This document shows, in pieces, positions 1-6,538 of a stretch of DNA of 8,622 nt (position 1 is its first letter; the number at the start of each line of letters is the position of its first letter). Location of the stretch: positions 1-8,622 of the forward strand of contig JAPLOT010000205.1 of the NCBI GenBank assembly GCA_026400595.1, in the 5' to 3' direction. Made by a program: the position numbers and the translations under genes. A model generated the notes under the pieces. It was not told the origin of the DNA. It did not search any database and was given only the letters and a program-made list of their open reading frames with translations. The DNA comes from Alphaproteobacteria bacterium (GTDB lineage: Bacteria; Pseudomonadota; Alphaproteobacteria; Rhizobiales; Aestuariivirgaceae).

Positions 1-336
1 GGCGACTCGATGCAGGCCTTCGTGCCCGGATTTCTGGAGTTCTCGCTGGAGAATCTCGGCAAGGAGCAGGAGAAGTTCCGGAGCCAGCTGATGGAAGCCT
101 GGGGGGCCGATCCCTTCAAGGCCATGCAGGATCATGCCCAGCGCAACATGGCGATGTTCAATGACGCCATGAAGATGTTCAATCCCTTCGCTGCCATGGG
201 TGGCATGCCAGGCGCGTCCGGAACCGCGGCCCAGCCGCCCCGGACCGGCCCCGCGCCGGCCCGCGACGACCTGCAGGTCCTCAAGGACCAGCTTGCCGCG
301 ATGCAGCAGAAGATCGACACGCTGGCCCAGAAGTAG
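1..336 (+). CDS. phaR: Polyhydroxyalkanoate synthesis repressor PhaR, C-terminal part (5' truncated)
   Basis: The reading frame is open from base 1 and ends at TAG 334-336, giving 111 residues of the C-terminal half of PhaR. It opens with the family block GDSMQAFVPGFLEFSLENL, followed by KEQEKFRSQL and the QRNMAMFNDAMKMFNPF segment, which are typical of the PHB_acc region. The usual N-terminal DNA-binding domain lies upstream of the window. A Pro/Ala/Gly-rich linker (about residues 65-87) leads to a short heptad-like C-terminal helix (DDLQVLKDQL to DTLAQK) that probably mediates oligomerisation. In the family, PhaR binds PHA granules and DNA, represses phasin and other PHA genes, and is released when polymer forms. 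The ATG at base 10 is an internal Met, not the start. The stop codon lies 3 bases from the stop of the convergent EAL gene. The family call is from recognised sequence; the target genes are not visible here. Confidence 0.88.
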   Translation, partial: GDSMQAFVPGFLEFSLENLGKEQEKFRSQLMEAWGADPFKAMQDHAQRNMAMFNDAMKMFNPFAAMGGMPGASGTAAQPPRTGPAPARDDLQVLKDQLAAMQQKIDTLAQK

Positions 337-338
337 GC

Positions 339-372
339 GTCAGCCGGCGGCGCGCCGGGCGGTGTCGCTGAC
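339..372. other. GC hairpin at the convergent phaR/EAL gene junction, possible overlapping termination site
   Basis: CCGGCG (344-349) and CGCCGG (353-358) form a perfect 6-bp hairpin with a GCG loop. It is enclosed by outer arms GTCAG (339-343) and CTGAC (368-372). It covers the last codons of the EAL gene and begins 3 bases after the phaR stop. There is no T tract on either strand, so it is not a classical intrinsic terminator. A role in terminating phaR or separating the two convergent transcripts is inference, and short GC hairpins arise by chance in GC-rich DNA. Confidence 0.25.
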
Positions 373-2448
373 CAGGTCGGCGAAGCTCGGTTCCGCGGCC
401 TTGGCAGGCTTGTGTCCCTTCAGCGCCAGGTCGAGCGCCGAAATCGCATCCCGAAGCTTGCCCAGTTCGCCCGACAGCCCGTGCTCGAAGGATTGCATCA
501 CCGTCTCCGCGGTGCCGTCCTTCGGCGTGTCAGCCAAGGTTTCGGACTCCGTGGCGGAGGCTGCCGGCTCGCTGACCGGATTCCACGGTGCGGCGGCCTC
601 TGCGGGTTCGGCCGGCAGGGATGCGAGATCCTCTTCGCGCAGGACCGGCGTCTCCGCGCGCGTGTTGTCCCACTCAATCTCCGAAGGCAGCACGAATGGC
701 GAACGGGCCCCGGCAGCTGCCGCTTCCTTCGCTGCAGGCCAGGGGGCCTGCAGCATGGCTTCGCCAAATAGATTGCCCTGCATGAGGTCAATCCCCCAGT
801 CACGCAGCAGCACGGCATCCTCTTCGGACTCGACCCATTCGGCGACCGTCTGGATACCAAAGGTACGGGCCATGTCGATCAGTGAGCGGACGAAATAGGT
901 GTTGTCGCCGTTGCCGGCGAGGTCGCGGCAGAAGGTGCCGTCGAGCTTGAGCATGTCGATCGGCAGGGCGCGCAGGTTGCGGAAGGAGGTGAAGCCGGCG
1001 CCGAAGTCGTCGATGGCGACGCGGCAGCCCAGTTCGCGCAGCTGTTCGACGAAGCGCACGGTCTCGTGGAGATCGCCAAGCGCGACCGTTTCGGTGATTT
1101 CGATGGTGAGCCTGTCGGTAACGGCACGATTCGACGCCAGCATCTCGATGATCTGGGGATACCAGCGCGGATCGGTGGCCGTGGTGCCGGAGAGATTGAG
1201 AGACAACCGGGCATCGGGATACTTGTGCAGCGATGCCACCACCATCTGCGCCACGGCGCGGTCGATGAGTCGGACCAGTCCCAGCTTCTCGGCGATCGGA
1301 ATGAGGTGCACGGCGGTGATCACCTCGCCGGCCGAGTCAACCATGCGCAGCAGCGCCTCGTGGAATACCGGCGTGCGGGTCTTTGCCGCGATCACCGGCT
1401 GGAAGGCCAGGCGGAACAGGCCTTCGCGCAGGCAGCGTACGGTTTCGGTGGCGCTGCGGGCATTGAGCGCGCGTTCGGAACTGCGCTGTGGCGACGGACG
1501 GTAGACCACGTAACCGTCCGACGGGCGCCGTCGCGCTTCGGCCAGCGCTTCCTCGGCCCGGGCCATTGCCGTGTTCGGATCTTCGGCATGCGTGGGCAGG
1601 ATCAGTGCGCCGATCGACAGCAGCGCCCAGACCGGACCGCGTTCGGTTTCGATCACGCTCTCGCGCGCCACGCTGAGAAAACGCTCCGCGGCGATGGCAA
1701 GATCCTCCTCGCCGCAGCTGTTGAGGATCAGGCCGAACTTGCTGCCCGAGTAGCGTCCGATGGCATCGCCAGTGCGGACCACCTGCCGCAGGCGGCGCGC
1801 CATGTTGACCACGACCTCGTCGGCCACTTCGAAGCCATAGGCCTCGTTGACCACGGAAAGATTGTTGATGGCGGCAATCAGGAAGGCGCAGACCGTGCCT
1901 TCGCGGGCGGCGACCGACATGGCTTCGCCAAGGGCCTCGGACAGGCGGCCACGGTTCATCATGCCGGTGAGCGGATCGCAGTTGCCGAGGAAGCTCAGAT
2001 GCTGGTCGCGCTGGTGGCGCGCATCGATGCGGCGCACCGTGCCGAAGACTTCGACGGGCCGGCCATCCTTGCCGCCGAACCAGCTGCCGTGATCCTCCAG
2101 CCAGAGGCTGGCGCGGCCAAGGCGGCCTTCGGGGCGGAACTTGTATTCGATCTGGAAGGGCACGCCGTCGCCGTCGTCGATGACTGTGGTGCGCATGACC
2201 GCATCGTAGCGGCTGGTGAAATTGTCGGGGTCGAGATAGGAGGCAAAGGCGCGGCCGGTGGCAATCTCCCTGGGATCGCAGCCCATGACATCGGCAGCAT
2301 TGGACGACCAGACGATCTCGTCGGTCTCGATCACCCAGTTGTAGGTAGCGACGCCCGCGGCTTCCATGGCGCGCAGCGCGCTGCCGAGCGGATCAGCGGC
2401 CTTCGCAGTGCCGGACCTGAGGTGATTTCCCGAACTATCGCTGCTCAC
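340..2448 (-). CDS. PAS-GGDEF(degenerate)-EAL protein, probable c-di-GMP phosphodiesterase
   Basis: This is a 702-residue cytoplasmic protein with no visible membrane segment or signal peptide. Domains in order are PAS (about 25-145), GGDEF (about 155-317), EAL (about 333-575), and a 125-residue Ala/Glu/Pro-rich tail. The GGDEF signature is SGSKF at 234-238, so the acidic catalytic residues are gone, although the domain opener DPLTGMMNR (158-166) and an RxxD I-site-like RTGD (225-228) remain. The EAL domain looks active: EALLR 364-368, N418 (LNLS), E450 (EITET), DDFGAG 480-485, K501 (KLDG), E537 and E540 (AEWVE), and Q557. The expected reaction is hydrolysis of c-di-GMP to pGpG, with the dead GGDEF and the PAS as sensory or allosteric modules. 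The start is GTG at 2446-2448, preceded by GGAGG 4 bases upstream. The GGT-like gene lies 107 bases upstream on the same strand with no clear terminator between, so read-through is possible. The signal sensed by the PAS domain is unknown. Confidence 0.9.
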   Translation of the reverse strand: MSSDSSGNHLRSGTAKAADPLGSALRAMEAAGVATYNWVIETDEIVWSSNAADVMGCDPREIATGRAFASYLDPDNFTSRYDAVMRTTVIDDGDGVPFQIEYKFRPEGRLGRASLWLEDHGSWFGGKDGRPVEVFGTVRRIDARHQRDQHLSFLGNCDPLTGMMNRGRLSEALGEAMSVAAREGTVCAFLIAAINNLSVVNEAYGFEVADEVVVNMARRLRQVVRTGDAIGRYSGSKFGLILNSCGEEDLAIAAERFLSVARESVIETERGPVWALLSIGALILPTHAEDPNTAMARAEEALAEARRRPSDGYVVYRPSPQRSSERALNARSATETVRCLREGLFRLAFQPVIAAKTRTPVFHEALLRMVDSAGEVITAVHLIPIAEKLGLVRLIDRAVAQMVVASLHKYPDARLSLNLSGTTATDPRWYPQIIEMLASNRAVTDRLTIEITETVALGDLHETVRFVEQLRELGCRVAIDDFGAGFTSFRNLRALPIDMLKLDGTFCRDLAGNGDNTYFVRSLIDMARTFGIQTVAEWVESEEDAVLLRDWGIDLMQGNLFGEAMLQAPWPAAKEAAAAGARSPFVLPSEIEWDNTRAETPVLREEDLASLPAEPAEAAAPWNPVSEPAASATESETLADTPKDGTAETVMQSFEHGLSGELGKLRDAISALDLALKGHKPAKAAEPSFADLVSDTARRAAG

Positions 2449-2555
2449 GCGGCCTCCGCAACTGGTACCGGACTCCCGTCCCGGTGATCTGGGGCCAGGG
2501 CCTGACCCGGACAGACCTTAGTTGAGCAGGGAAAATCTTTTCTTAACGTCGATCT

Positions 2556-4133
2556 TCAAATGCCGAGCGCCAGGCCATCCTTGCGCGGGTCCGATCCGCC
2601 GATGAGAATCCCGCGGCGATGGTCGATCACGATGGCCTGGCCGCCGCCCAGCGGTTCGGGCGCTGGAACCAGGACATGGCCGCGGTCGCGCAGTCCGGCC
2701 TGGGCAGCTTCGGTCACACCACTTTCCGCTAGCACTTCGCCCCCCTTGGGGAAGTAGCGCGGCATGTCGATGGCCGCCTGGGGGTCCATGCCATAGATGT
2801 AGCGGTTGACGGCGACGCAGAGGTGACCCATTGGCTGGTAGTCGCCGCCCATCACCCCGAAGCTCATGTCGACGCGTCCGTCCTTGCGGGCCATGGCCGG
2901 AATGATGGTGTGCAACGGCCGCTTCGCCGGGCCGATGCAGTTGGGATGGCCGGGATCGGCCACGAAGCAGGCGCCCCGGTTCTGCAGGCTGATGCCGGTT
3001 GCCGGCGTGACGATGGCCGATCCGAAGCCGTAATAGATCGAGTTGATGAAGGAGACGGCCAGCCGGTTGCGGTCGACGACACTGAGATAGATGGTGTCCG
3101 ACTGGCGCATGGCGGTCCGGATATCGAGCGCCCGCTTCATGTCGATCATGCCGGCCAGCCTTGCGGCCATACCGGGGCTGAGAAGCTCTGCCACCGGCAC
3201 TTCGGCGAAGTCCGGATCGGCAATGTGGCGATTGCGCAGTTCCCAGGCCAGCTTCATCGCCTCGATCTCGATGTGCATGCGATCGGGCGAATCCGGCTCG
3301 TGCCGCGCGAGGCCGAAGTGGGACACGACATTGAGTGCGATGAGGGCGGTCAGACCCTGGCCGCTGGGTGGAATTTCAAGCACTTCGTGCCCGGCGAAGC
3401 CGGTGGAAATGGGCTCCACCCAGGTCGAGGTATGGCTGGAGAAGTCCGCAAGCGTCAGCAGCGATCCCATGGCGCGGACATGGCCGACGATGTCGGCGGC
3501 GATCGGCCCCGCATAGAAGGCGTCGCGGCCCTCCCGGGCGATGAGCCGCAGTGTCCGGGCCAGGGCCGGATAGGCGACGACGTCGCCCTCCTGTGGCGCC
3601 AGTCCATTCCTCAGGTAGTGCTGCTGACCCCCGGCGTCGGCCAGGAGATCCGGCGCATCTTCAGGCCAGTCCAGGGCGACGCGCGGGGTGACGGGGGTTC
3701 CGGCTTTGGCCATACCGATGGCGGGCGCCAGGCAATCGGCGAGCGACATGGTGCCGTAGGCCCTGAGCAGTTGGTCCCAGCCGTCGATGGCGCCTGGAAC
3801 GGTGATGGCATGAATGCTGCGGGGTGCGATGCGGGTGAGGCCTGAGGCCCTGAGCCAGTCGGCATCGGCGGCCCGGGCCGACCGCCCGGAGGCGTTCAGG
3901 CCCTGCACCTTGCCATCCGGCGTGCCGATGAGGGCAAAGCAGTCCCCGCCGATTCCGGTCATGGCCGGTTCGACGACGCAGAGCACCGCCGACGCTGTAA
4001 CCGCGGCATCTACCGCATTGCCTCCTGCTTTGAGGCATTCCGCCGCGGCCAGCGTGGCCATCGGGGCAGAGGTCGCGGCCATGCCGGACGTCGAATAGGC
4101 GGTGGAGCGTCCGGGTCGGTCGAAAGCACGCAT
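2556..4133 (-). CDS. Gamma-glutamyltransferase-family Ntn hydrolase (cytoplasmic, lid-loop-less type)
   Basis: This 525-residue protein matches the length and order of a GGT proenzyme, which self-cleaves before a Thr nucleophile. The N-terminal mark is LKAGGNAVDAAV (about 34-45), followed by PAMTGIGGDCFAL and TVPGAIDGW. The cleavage site is QSD/TIYLSVVD with T347 as the predicted nucleophile, giving a large subunit of about 346 residues and a small one of about 179. The C-terminal marks are GPAKRPL, GVMGGDYQP, LGGGQAI and GGSDPRKDG. By recalled alignment to E. coli Ggt, the gamma-glutamyl-binding Asp falls at A388/C389 (RGACF), the SerSer pair becomes H408-T409, and about 10 residues of lid loop are missing; the GlyGly pair is kept (429-430). 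There is no signal peptide, unlike periplasmic Ggt. The substrate is therefore uncertain: gamma-glutamyl compounds, or an amide as in the HpxW or cephalosporin-acylase-like relatives. I chose ATG 4133 (weak AGG 7 bases upstream); a TTG at 4148 in the same frame is less likely. Confidence 0.85.
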   Translation of the reverse strand: MRAFDRPGRSTAYSTSGMAATSAPMATLAAAECLKAGGNAVDAAVTASAVLCVVEPAMTGIGGDCFALIGTPDGKVQGLNASGRSARAADADWLRASGLTRIAPRSIHAITVPGAIDGWDQLLRAYGTMSLADCLAPAIGMAKAGTPVTPRVALDWPEDAPDLLADAGGQQHYLRNGLAPQEGDVVAYPALARTLRLIAREGRDAFYAGPIAADIVGHVRAMGSLLTLADFSSHTSTWVEPISTGFAGHEVLEIPPSGQGLTALIALNVVSHFGLARHEPDSPDRMHIEIEAMKLAWELRNRHIADPDFAEVPVAELLSPGMAARLAGMIDMKRALDIRTAMRQSDTIYLSVVDRNRLAVSFINSIYYGFGSAIVTPATGISLQNRGACFVADPGHPNCIGPAKRPLHTIIPAMARKDGRVDMSFGVMGGDYQPMGHLCVAVNRYIYGMDPQAAIDMPRYFPKGGEVLAESGVTEAAQAGLRDRGHVLVPAPEPLGGGQAIVIDHRRGILIGGSDPRKDGLALGI

Positions 4134-4199
4134 GAAAGGGCCTGTCAAAGACTGGGGTTATGGATTGGTCATTGCCTTTTCCTGCCCTTTCGGCGCAAG

Positions 4200-4234
4200 A
4201 TTGGCTGATATTGGTCTGAATTGGTTGTGATTGG
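4200..4234. repeat. Four ATTGG motifs at exact 10-base spacing, candidate regulator-binding array
   Basis: ATTGG occurs at 4200, 4210, 4220 and 4230, so the period is exactly 10 bases, close to one DNA helical turn; the intervening five bases differ. A further ATTGG at 4164 lies outside the register. On the other strand the motif reads CCAAT. The array sits in the 203-base region between the divergent GGT-like gene and fhs. Its minus-strand end abuts a TTGCGC that could be a -35 element for the GGT-like gene (4193-4198), and its other end is 27 bases from a possible fhs -35 element. Same-face repeats of this kind would suit a cooperatively binding regulator, which is an inference; no factor is identified. 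Confidence 0.4.
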
Positions 4235-4261
4235 GCGTCGAAAACGGCGTGATCATGTCGG

Positions 4262-4291
4262 TTGGAACGCTGCGCAGCCTGTCGAGACTAT
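4262..4291 (+). promoter_or_regulatory. Weak candidate fhs promoter
   Basis: TTGGAA at 4262-4267 and GACTAT at 4286-4291 are separated by 18 bases and could be -35 and -10 elements. They would give a leader of about 40 bases before the fhs ATG. The -10 match is poor, as is common for alphaproteobacterial housekeeping promoters, so this is only a suggestion. The phased ATTGG array just upstream would be in a position to help activate it. Confidence 0.2.
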
Positions 4292-4336
4292 GTTACGCCC
4301 CGCCCCAATTCAAACACCAATGAGGAGCCACCCCAC

Positions 4337-6016
4337 ATGTCCACGGTGAAGAGCGATATCGAAATCGCCCGCGAAGCCAAGATGAAGCCGATCATGGAAA
4401 TCGGACGGGGTCTCGGCATTCCGGAGAAGGACCTCATTCCCTACGGCCACACCAAGGCCAAGGTGTCGCTCGACTACATCGACAGCCTGAAGTCCAAGAA
4501 GGACGGCAAGCTCATCCTGGTGACCGCCATCAATCCCACGCCGGCAGGCGAAGGCAAGACCACCACCACCGTGGGTCTCGGCGACGGCCTCAACCGCATC
4601 GGCAAGAAGGCCATGATCGCATTGCGCGAGCCCTCGCTCGGCCCCTGCTTCGGCATGAAGGGCGGCGCCGCCGGCGGCGGCTATGCCCAGATCGTGCCGA
4701 TGGAGGACATCAACCTGCACTTCACTGGCGACTTCCACGCCATCACCTCGGCGCACAACCTGCTCTCGGCGATGATCGACAACCACATCTACTGGGGCAA
4801 CGAACTCGGCATCGACACCCGCCGCGTCGCCTGGCGCCGCGTCATGGACATGAACGACCGTGCGCTGCGCGAGATCGTCTGTTCGCTGGGCGGCGTGGCC
4901 AATGGCTTCCCGCGCGAGGCAGGCTTCGACATCACGGTGGCCTCCGAGATCATGGCCATTCTCTGCCTGTCGACCTCGATCGCCGACCTCGAGCGCCGCA
5001 TGGGCCAGATTGTCGTGGCCGCCAAGCGCGACAAGGGCCAGGTCCTGGCCAAGGACATCAAGGCGCCGGGCGCCATGACGGTGCTGCTCAAGGACGCGCT
5101 GATGCCCAACCTGGTGCAGACGCTGGAGAACAATCCGGCCTTCGTGCATGGCGGCCCCTTCGCCAACATCGCGCATGGCTGCAACTCGGTGATGGCGACC
5201 AAGACGGCGCTCAAGCTCGCCGACTATGTCGTGACGGAGGCCGGTTTCGGCGCCGACCTCGGCGCCGAGAAGTTCTTCGACATCAAGTGCCGCAAGGCGG
5301 GACTGACGCCGGCGGCAACCGTCATCGTCGCGACCGTCCGTGCACTGAAGATGCACGGCGGCGTGGCCAAGGACGATCTCAAGAAGGAGAATGTCGAGGC
5401 GCTGAAGAAGGGCCTCGCCAATCTCGGGCGTCACATCGAGAACGTGAAGAAGTTCGGCGTGCCGATCGCGGTGGCGATCAACCACTTCATTTCCGACACC
5501 GAGGCCGAGGTCGAGGCGGTGCGCGAATACTGCAAGGGCCACGGCGTGGAAGCCTTCAAGTGCACACACTGGGGCGAGGGCGGCAAGGGCATCGAAGGCC
5601 TGGCCAAGCACGTGGCGGAGCTCGCGGACAAGGGCGCCTCGCAATTCAAGCCGATCTACGACGAGAGCCTCTCGCTGTGGGACAAGGTCAGGACCATCGC
5701 CAAGGAAATCTACCGGGCGGACGACATCGTGGCCGACAAATCGGTGCGCGACCAGCTCAAGGCCTTCGAGGCCCAGGGCTATGGCAAGTTCCCGATCTGC
5801 ATGGCCAAGACACAGTATTCCTTCTCGACCGACCCCAATCTCAAGGGTGCGCCCACCAATCATGTGGTGCCGATCCGCGAGGTGCGGCTCTCGGCCGGCG
5901 CGGAATTCATCGTGGTCATCTGCGGTGACATCATGACCATGCCGGGCCTGCCCAAGGTCCCGTCAGCCGAGGTGATCGGTCTCGACGACAAGGGCCAGAT
6001 CGCCGGCCTCTTCTAG
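4337..6016 (+). CDS. fhs: Formate-tetrahydrofolate ligase (10-formyl-THF synthetase)
   Basis: This enzyme joins formate to tetrahydrofolate using ATP, giving 10-formyl-THF, ADP and phosphate in the cytoplasmic C1-folate pool. The product is 559 residues, the full length usual for bacterial homotetrameric enzymes. Family signatures are intact: the ATP-binding TPAGEGKTTTTVG (about 68-80), GMKGGAAGGGY (106-116) and VATVRALKMHGG (331-342). NNPAFVHGGPFANIAHGCNS (266-284 region) and the C-terminal IMTMPGLPKVPSA are also standard. The start at ATG 4337 follows a GAGGAG Shine-Dalgarno (4322-4327) 9 bases upstream; the frame is open back to 4262 but that extension has no conserved sequence. It is monocistronic here: it is divergent from the GGT-like gene and followed by a strong terminator. 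No folD or purU lies nearby, so it could serve formate assimilation or formyl-group supply for purines and initiator tRNA. Identification is secure; the physiological direction is not shown. Confidence 0.98.
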   Translation: MSTVKSDIEIAREAKMKPIMEIGRGLGIPEKDLIPYGHTKAKVSLDYIDSLKSKKDGKLILVTAINPTPAGEGKTTTTVGLGDGLNRIGKKAMIALREPSLGPCFGMKGGAAGGGYAQIVPMEDINLHFTGDFHAITSAHNLLSAMIDNHIYWGNELGIDTRRVAWRRVMDMNDRALREIVCSLGGVANGFPREAGFDITVASEIMAILCLSTSIADLERRMGQIVVAAKRDKGQVLAKDIKAPGAMTVLLKDALMPNLVQTLENNPAFVHGGPFANIAHGCNSVMATKTALKLADYVVTEAGFGADLGAEKFFDIKCRKAGLTPAATVIVATVRALKMHGGVAKDDLKKENVEALKKGLANLGRHIENVKKFGVPIAVAINHFISDTEAEVEAVREYCKGHGVEAFKCTHWGEGGKGIEGLAKHVAELADKGASQFKPIYDESLSLWDKVRTIAKEIYRADDIVADKSVRDQLKAFEAQGYGKFPICMAKTQYSFSTDPNLKGAPTNHVVPIREVRLSAGAEFIVVICGDIMTMPGLPKVPSAEVIGLDDKGQIAGLF

Positions 6017-6044
6017 GACCGAGTCGGCCCCTTTCGAGAGTCAG

Positions 6045-6077
6045 AAGGGCGCGCCGGTTCTTCCGGTGCGCCCTTTT
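6045..6077 (+). terminator. Intrinsic terminator of fhs
   Basis: An 11-bp stem pairs GGGCGCGCCGG (6047-6057) with CCGGTGCGCCC (6063-6073), with one G-U pair and a TTCTT loop. It is extended by AA/TT and followed by TTTT (6074-6077). It begins about 30 bases after the fhs stop codon and fits a Rho-independent terminator well. Confidence 0.9.
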
Positions 6078-6207
6078 CGCGTTGCAGCGGCGCGAATCCA
6101 GCCTTTCGCACCTGCGACAAAGCGGCTCATGAACTCTGCGAGAATTGCACAATCCTGGGGCAAAATCGGCCAAGCTCAGCCCCAAAGCGCTTTAAAATTT
6201 GTCAGAC

Positions 6208-6232
6208 TGCTGCGCTATGCGGCATCGCAGCA
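6208..6232 (+). other. Bulged hairpin upstream of the DUF1127 pair
   Basis: TGCTGCG (6208-6214) pairs with CGCAGCA (6226-6232), and the inner ATG (6217-6219) pairs with CAT (6223-6225) around a CGG loop. A 2-base CT bulge on the left gives a stem of about 10 bp. No T run follows, so it is not a terminator. It could be an RNA structure, an operator, or chance. Confidence 0.25.
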
Positions 6233-6306
6233 TTCGAATTCAACAGTGTTACAGAATTATAAAGATCTGTATTAATTGATATAAGTCTAGATATGCAAAA
6301 ACAGCA

Positions 6307-6336
6307 TTGCTCTTTCTGTTGCGTTGCACCTAAATT
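6307..6336 (+). promoter_or_regulatory. Candidate promoter of the DUF1127 pair
   Basis: TTGCTC (6307-6312) and TAAATT (6331-6336) are separated by 18 bases and resemble sigma-70 -35 and -10 elements. Transcription would start near 6343 and leave a leader of about 43 bases. Other AT-rich hexamers upstream could serve as well, so the placement is tentative. Confidence 0.3.
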
Positions 6337-6385
6337 GGGGGCGTAAACAGCAACCATCACGATGTCAATCCAAAGGGGAATGACC

Positions 6386-6538
6386 ATGTTCGAAGTCCTG
6401 AAATCCCGCTACGCCGTCTGGAAGCGTTATTCGCGTACCGTCTCCGAGCTGGAGATGCTGAGCACCCGCGAGCTCGCCGACCTCGGTATAAGCCGCTGCG
6501 ACATTCCGCGGTTGGCCCGCGAGGCTGTCCGCTCATGA
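6386..6538 (+). CDS. DUF1127 family small protein (first of a coupled pair)
   Basis: This is a 50-residue basic protein, starting MFEVLKSRYAVWKRYSRTV. The DUF1127 core is ELEMLSTRELADLGISRCDI at about residues 22-41, matching the family pattern of a Leu-Ser turn, an ELADLG helix, then a short R-x-D-I segment. ATG 6386 is preferred because AAGGGG (6373-6378) lies 7 bases before it; in-frame ATGs at 6380 and 6362 have no suitably spaced site. Proteins of this family are abundant in alphaproteobacteria. Some, such as CcaF1 of Rhodobacter, bind RNA, and others affect stress or nutrient responses. The exact role here cannot be told. It has no signal peptide or membrane segment. Its TGA overlaps the ATG of the next gene (ATGA at 6535-6538), indicating translational coupling. 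Confidence 0.85.
   Translation: MFEVLKSRYAVWKRYSRTVSELEMLSTRELADLGISRCDIPRLAREAVRS

Larger units (their letters stand above)
6078..6385. other. 308-base gene-free leader region, AT-rich in its second half
   Basis: No supported gene lies between the fhs terminator and the first DUF1127 gene. Bases from about 6190 to 6335 are clearly richer in A and T than anything else in the window. Structures visible are TGGGGC (6156-6161) with GCCCCA (6179-6184), a perfect palindrome AAAGCGCTTT (6184-6193), and a bulged hairpin TGCTGCG..CGCAGCA (6208-6232). An ATTCGAAT palindrome (6233-6240) follows at once. A 69-codon open frame (6066-6275) starts inside the terminator and lacks a ribosome-binding site. 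The stretch may hold regulatory sites, a long leader, or a small RNA; none is proven by sequence alone. Confidence 0.5.

Noticed and set aside
1066..2487. 473-codon open frame on the + strand
   Set aside because: It lies antisense to the PAS-GGDEF-EAL gene, whose domain motifs are clear. Its translation has no family motif and is typical of a shadow frame in GC-rich DNA.
2823..3845. 340-codon open frame on the + strand
   Set aside because: It is antisense to the GGT-like gene, is His/Gly/Asp-rich with no recognisable domain, and has no ribosome-binding site of note.
4134..4148. TTG start five codons upstream of the GGT-like ATG
   Set aside because: It has no better ribosome-binding site than ATG 4133 and adds nothing conserved, though it cannot be fully excluded.
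4262..4336. 25-codon N-terminal extension of fhs
   Set aside because: The extension is not family-like, and the GAGGAG at 4322-4327 sets the ATG at 4337 as the start.
4310..5863. 517-codon open frame on the - strand
   Set aside because: It is antisense to fhs, which is unmistakable. The translation has shadow-type composition with no motifs.
6066..6275. 69-codon open frame on the + strand
   Set aside because: It begins within the fhs terminator stem, has no ribosome-binding site, and shows no recognisable family.
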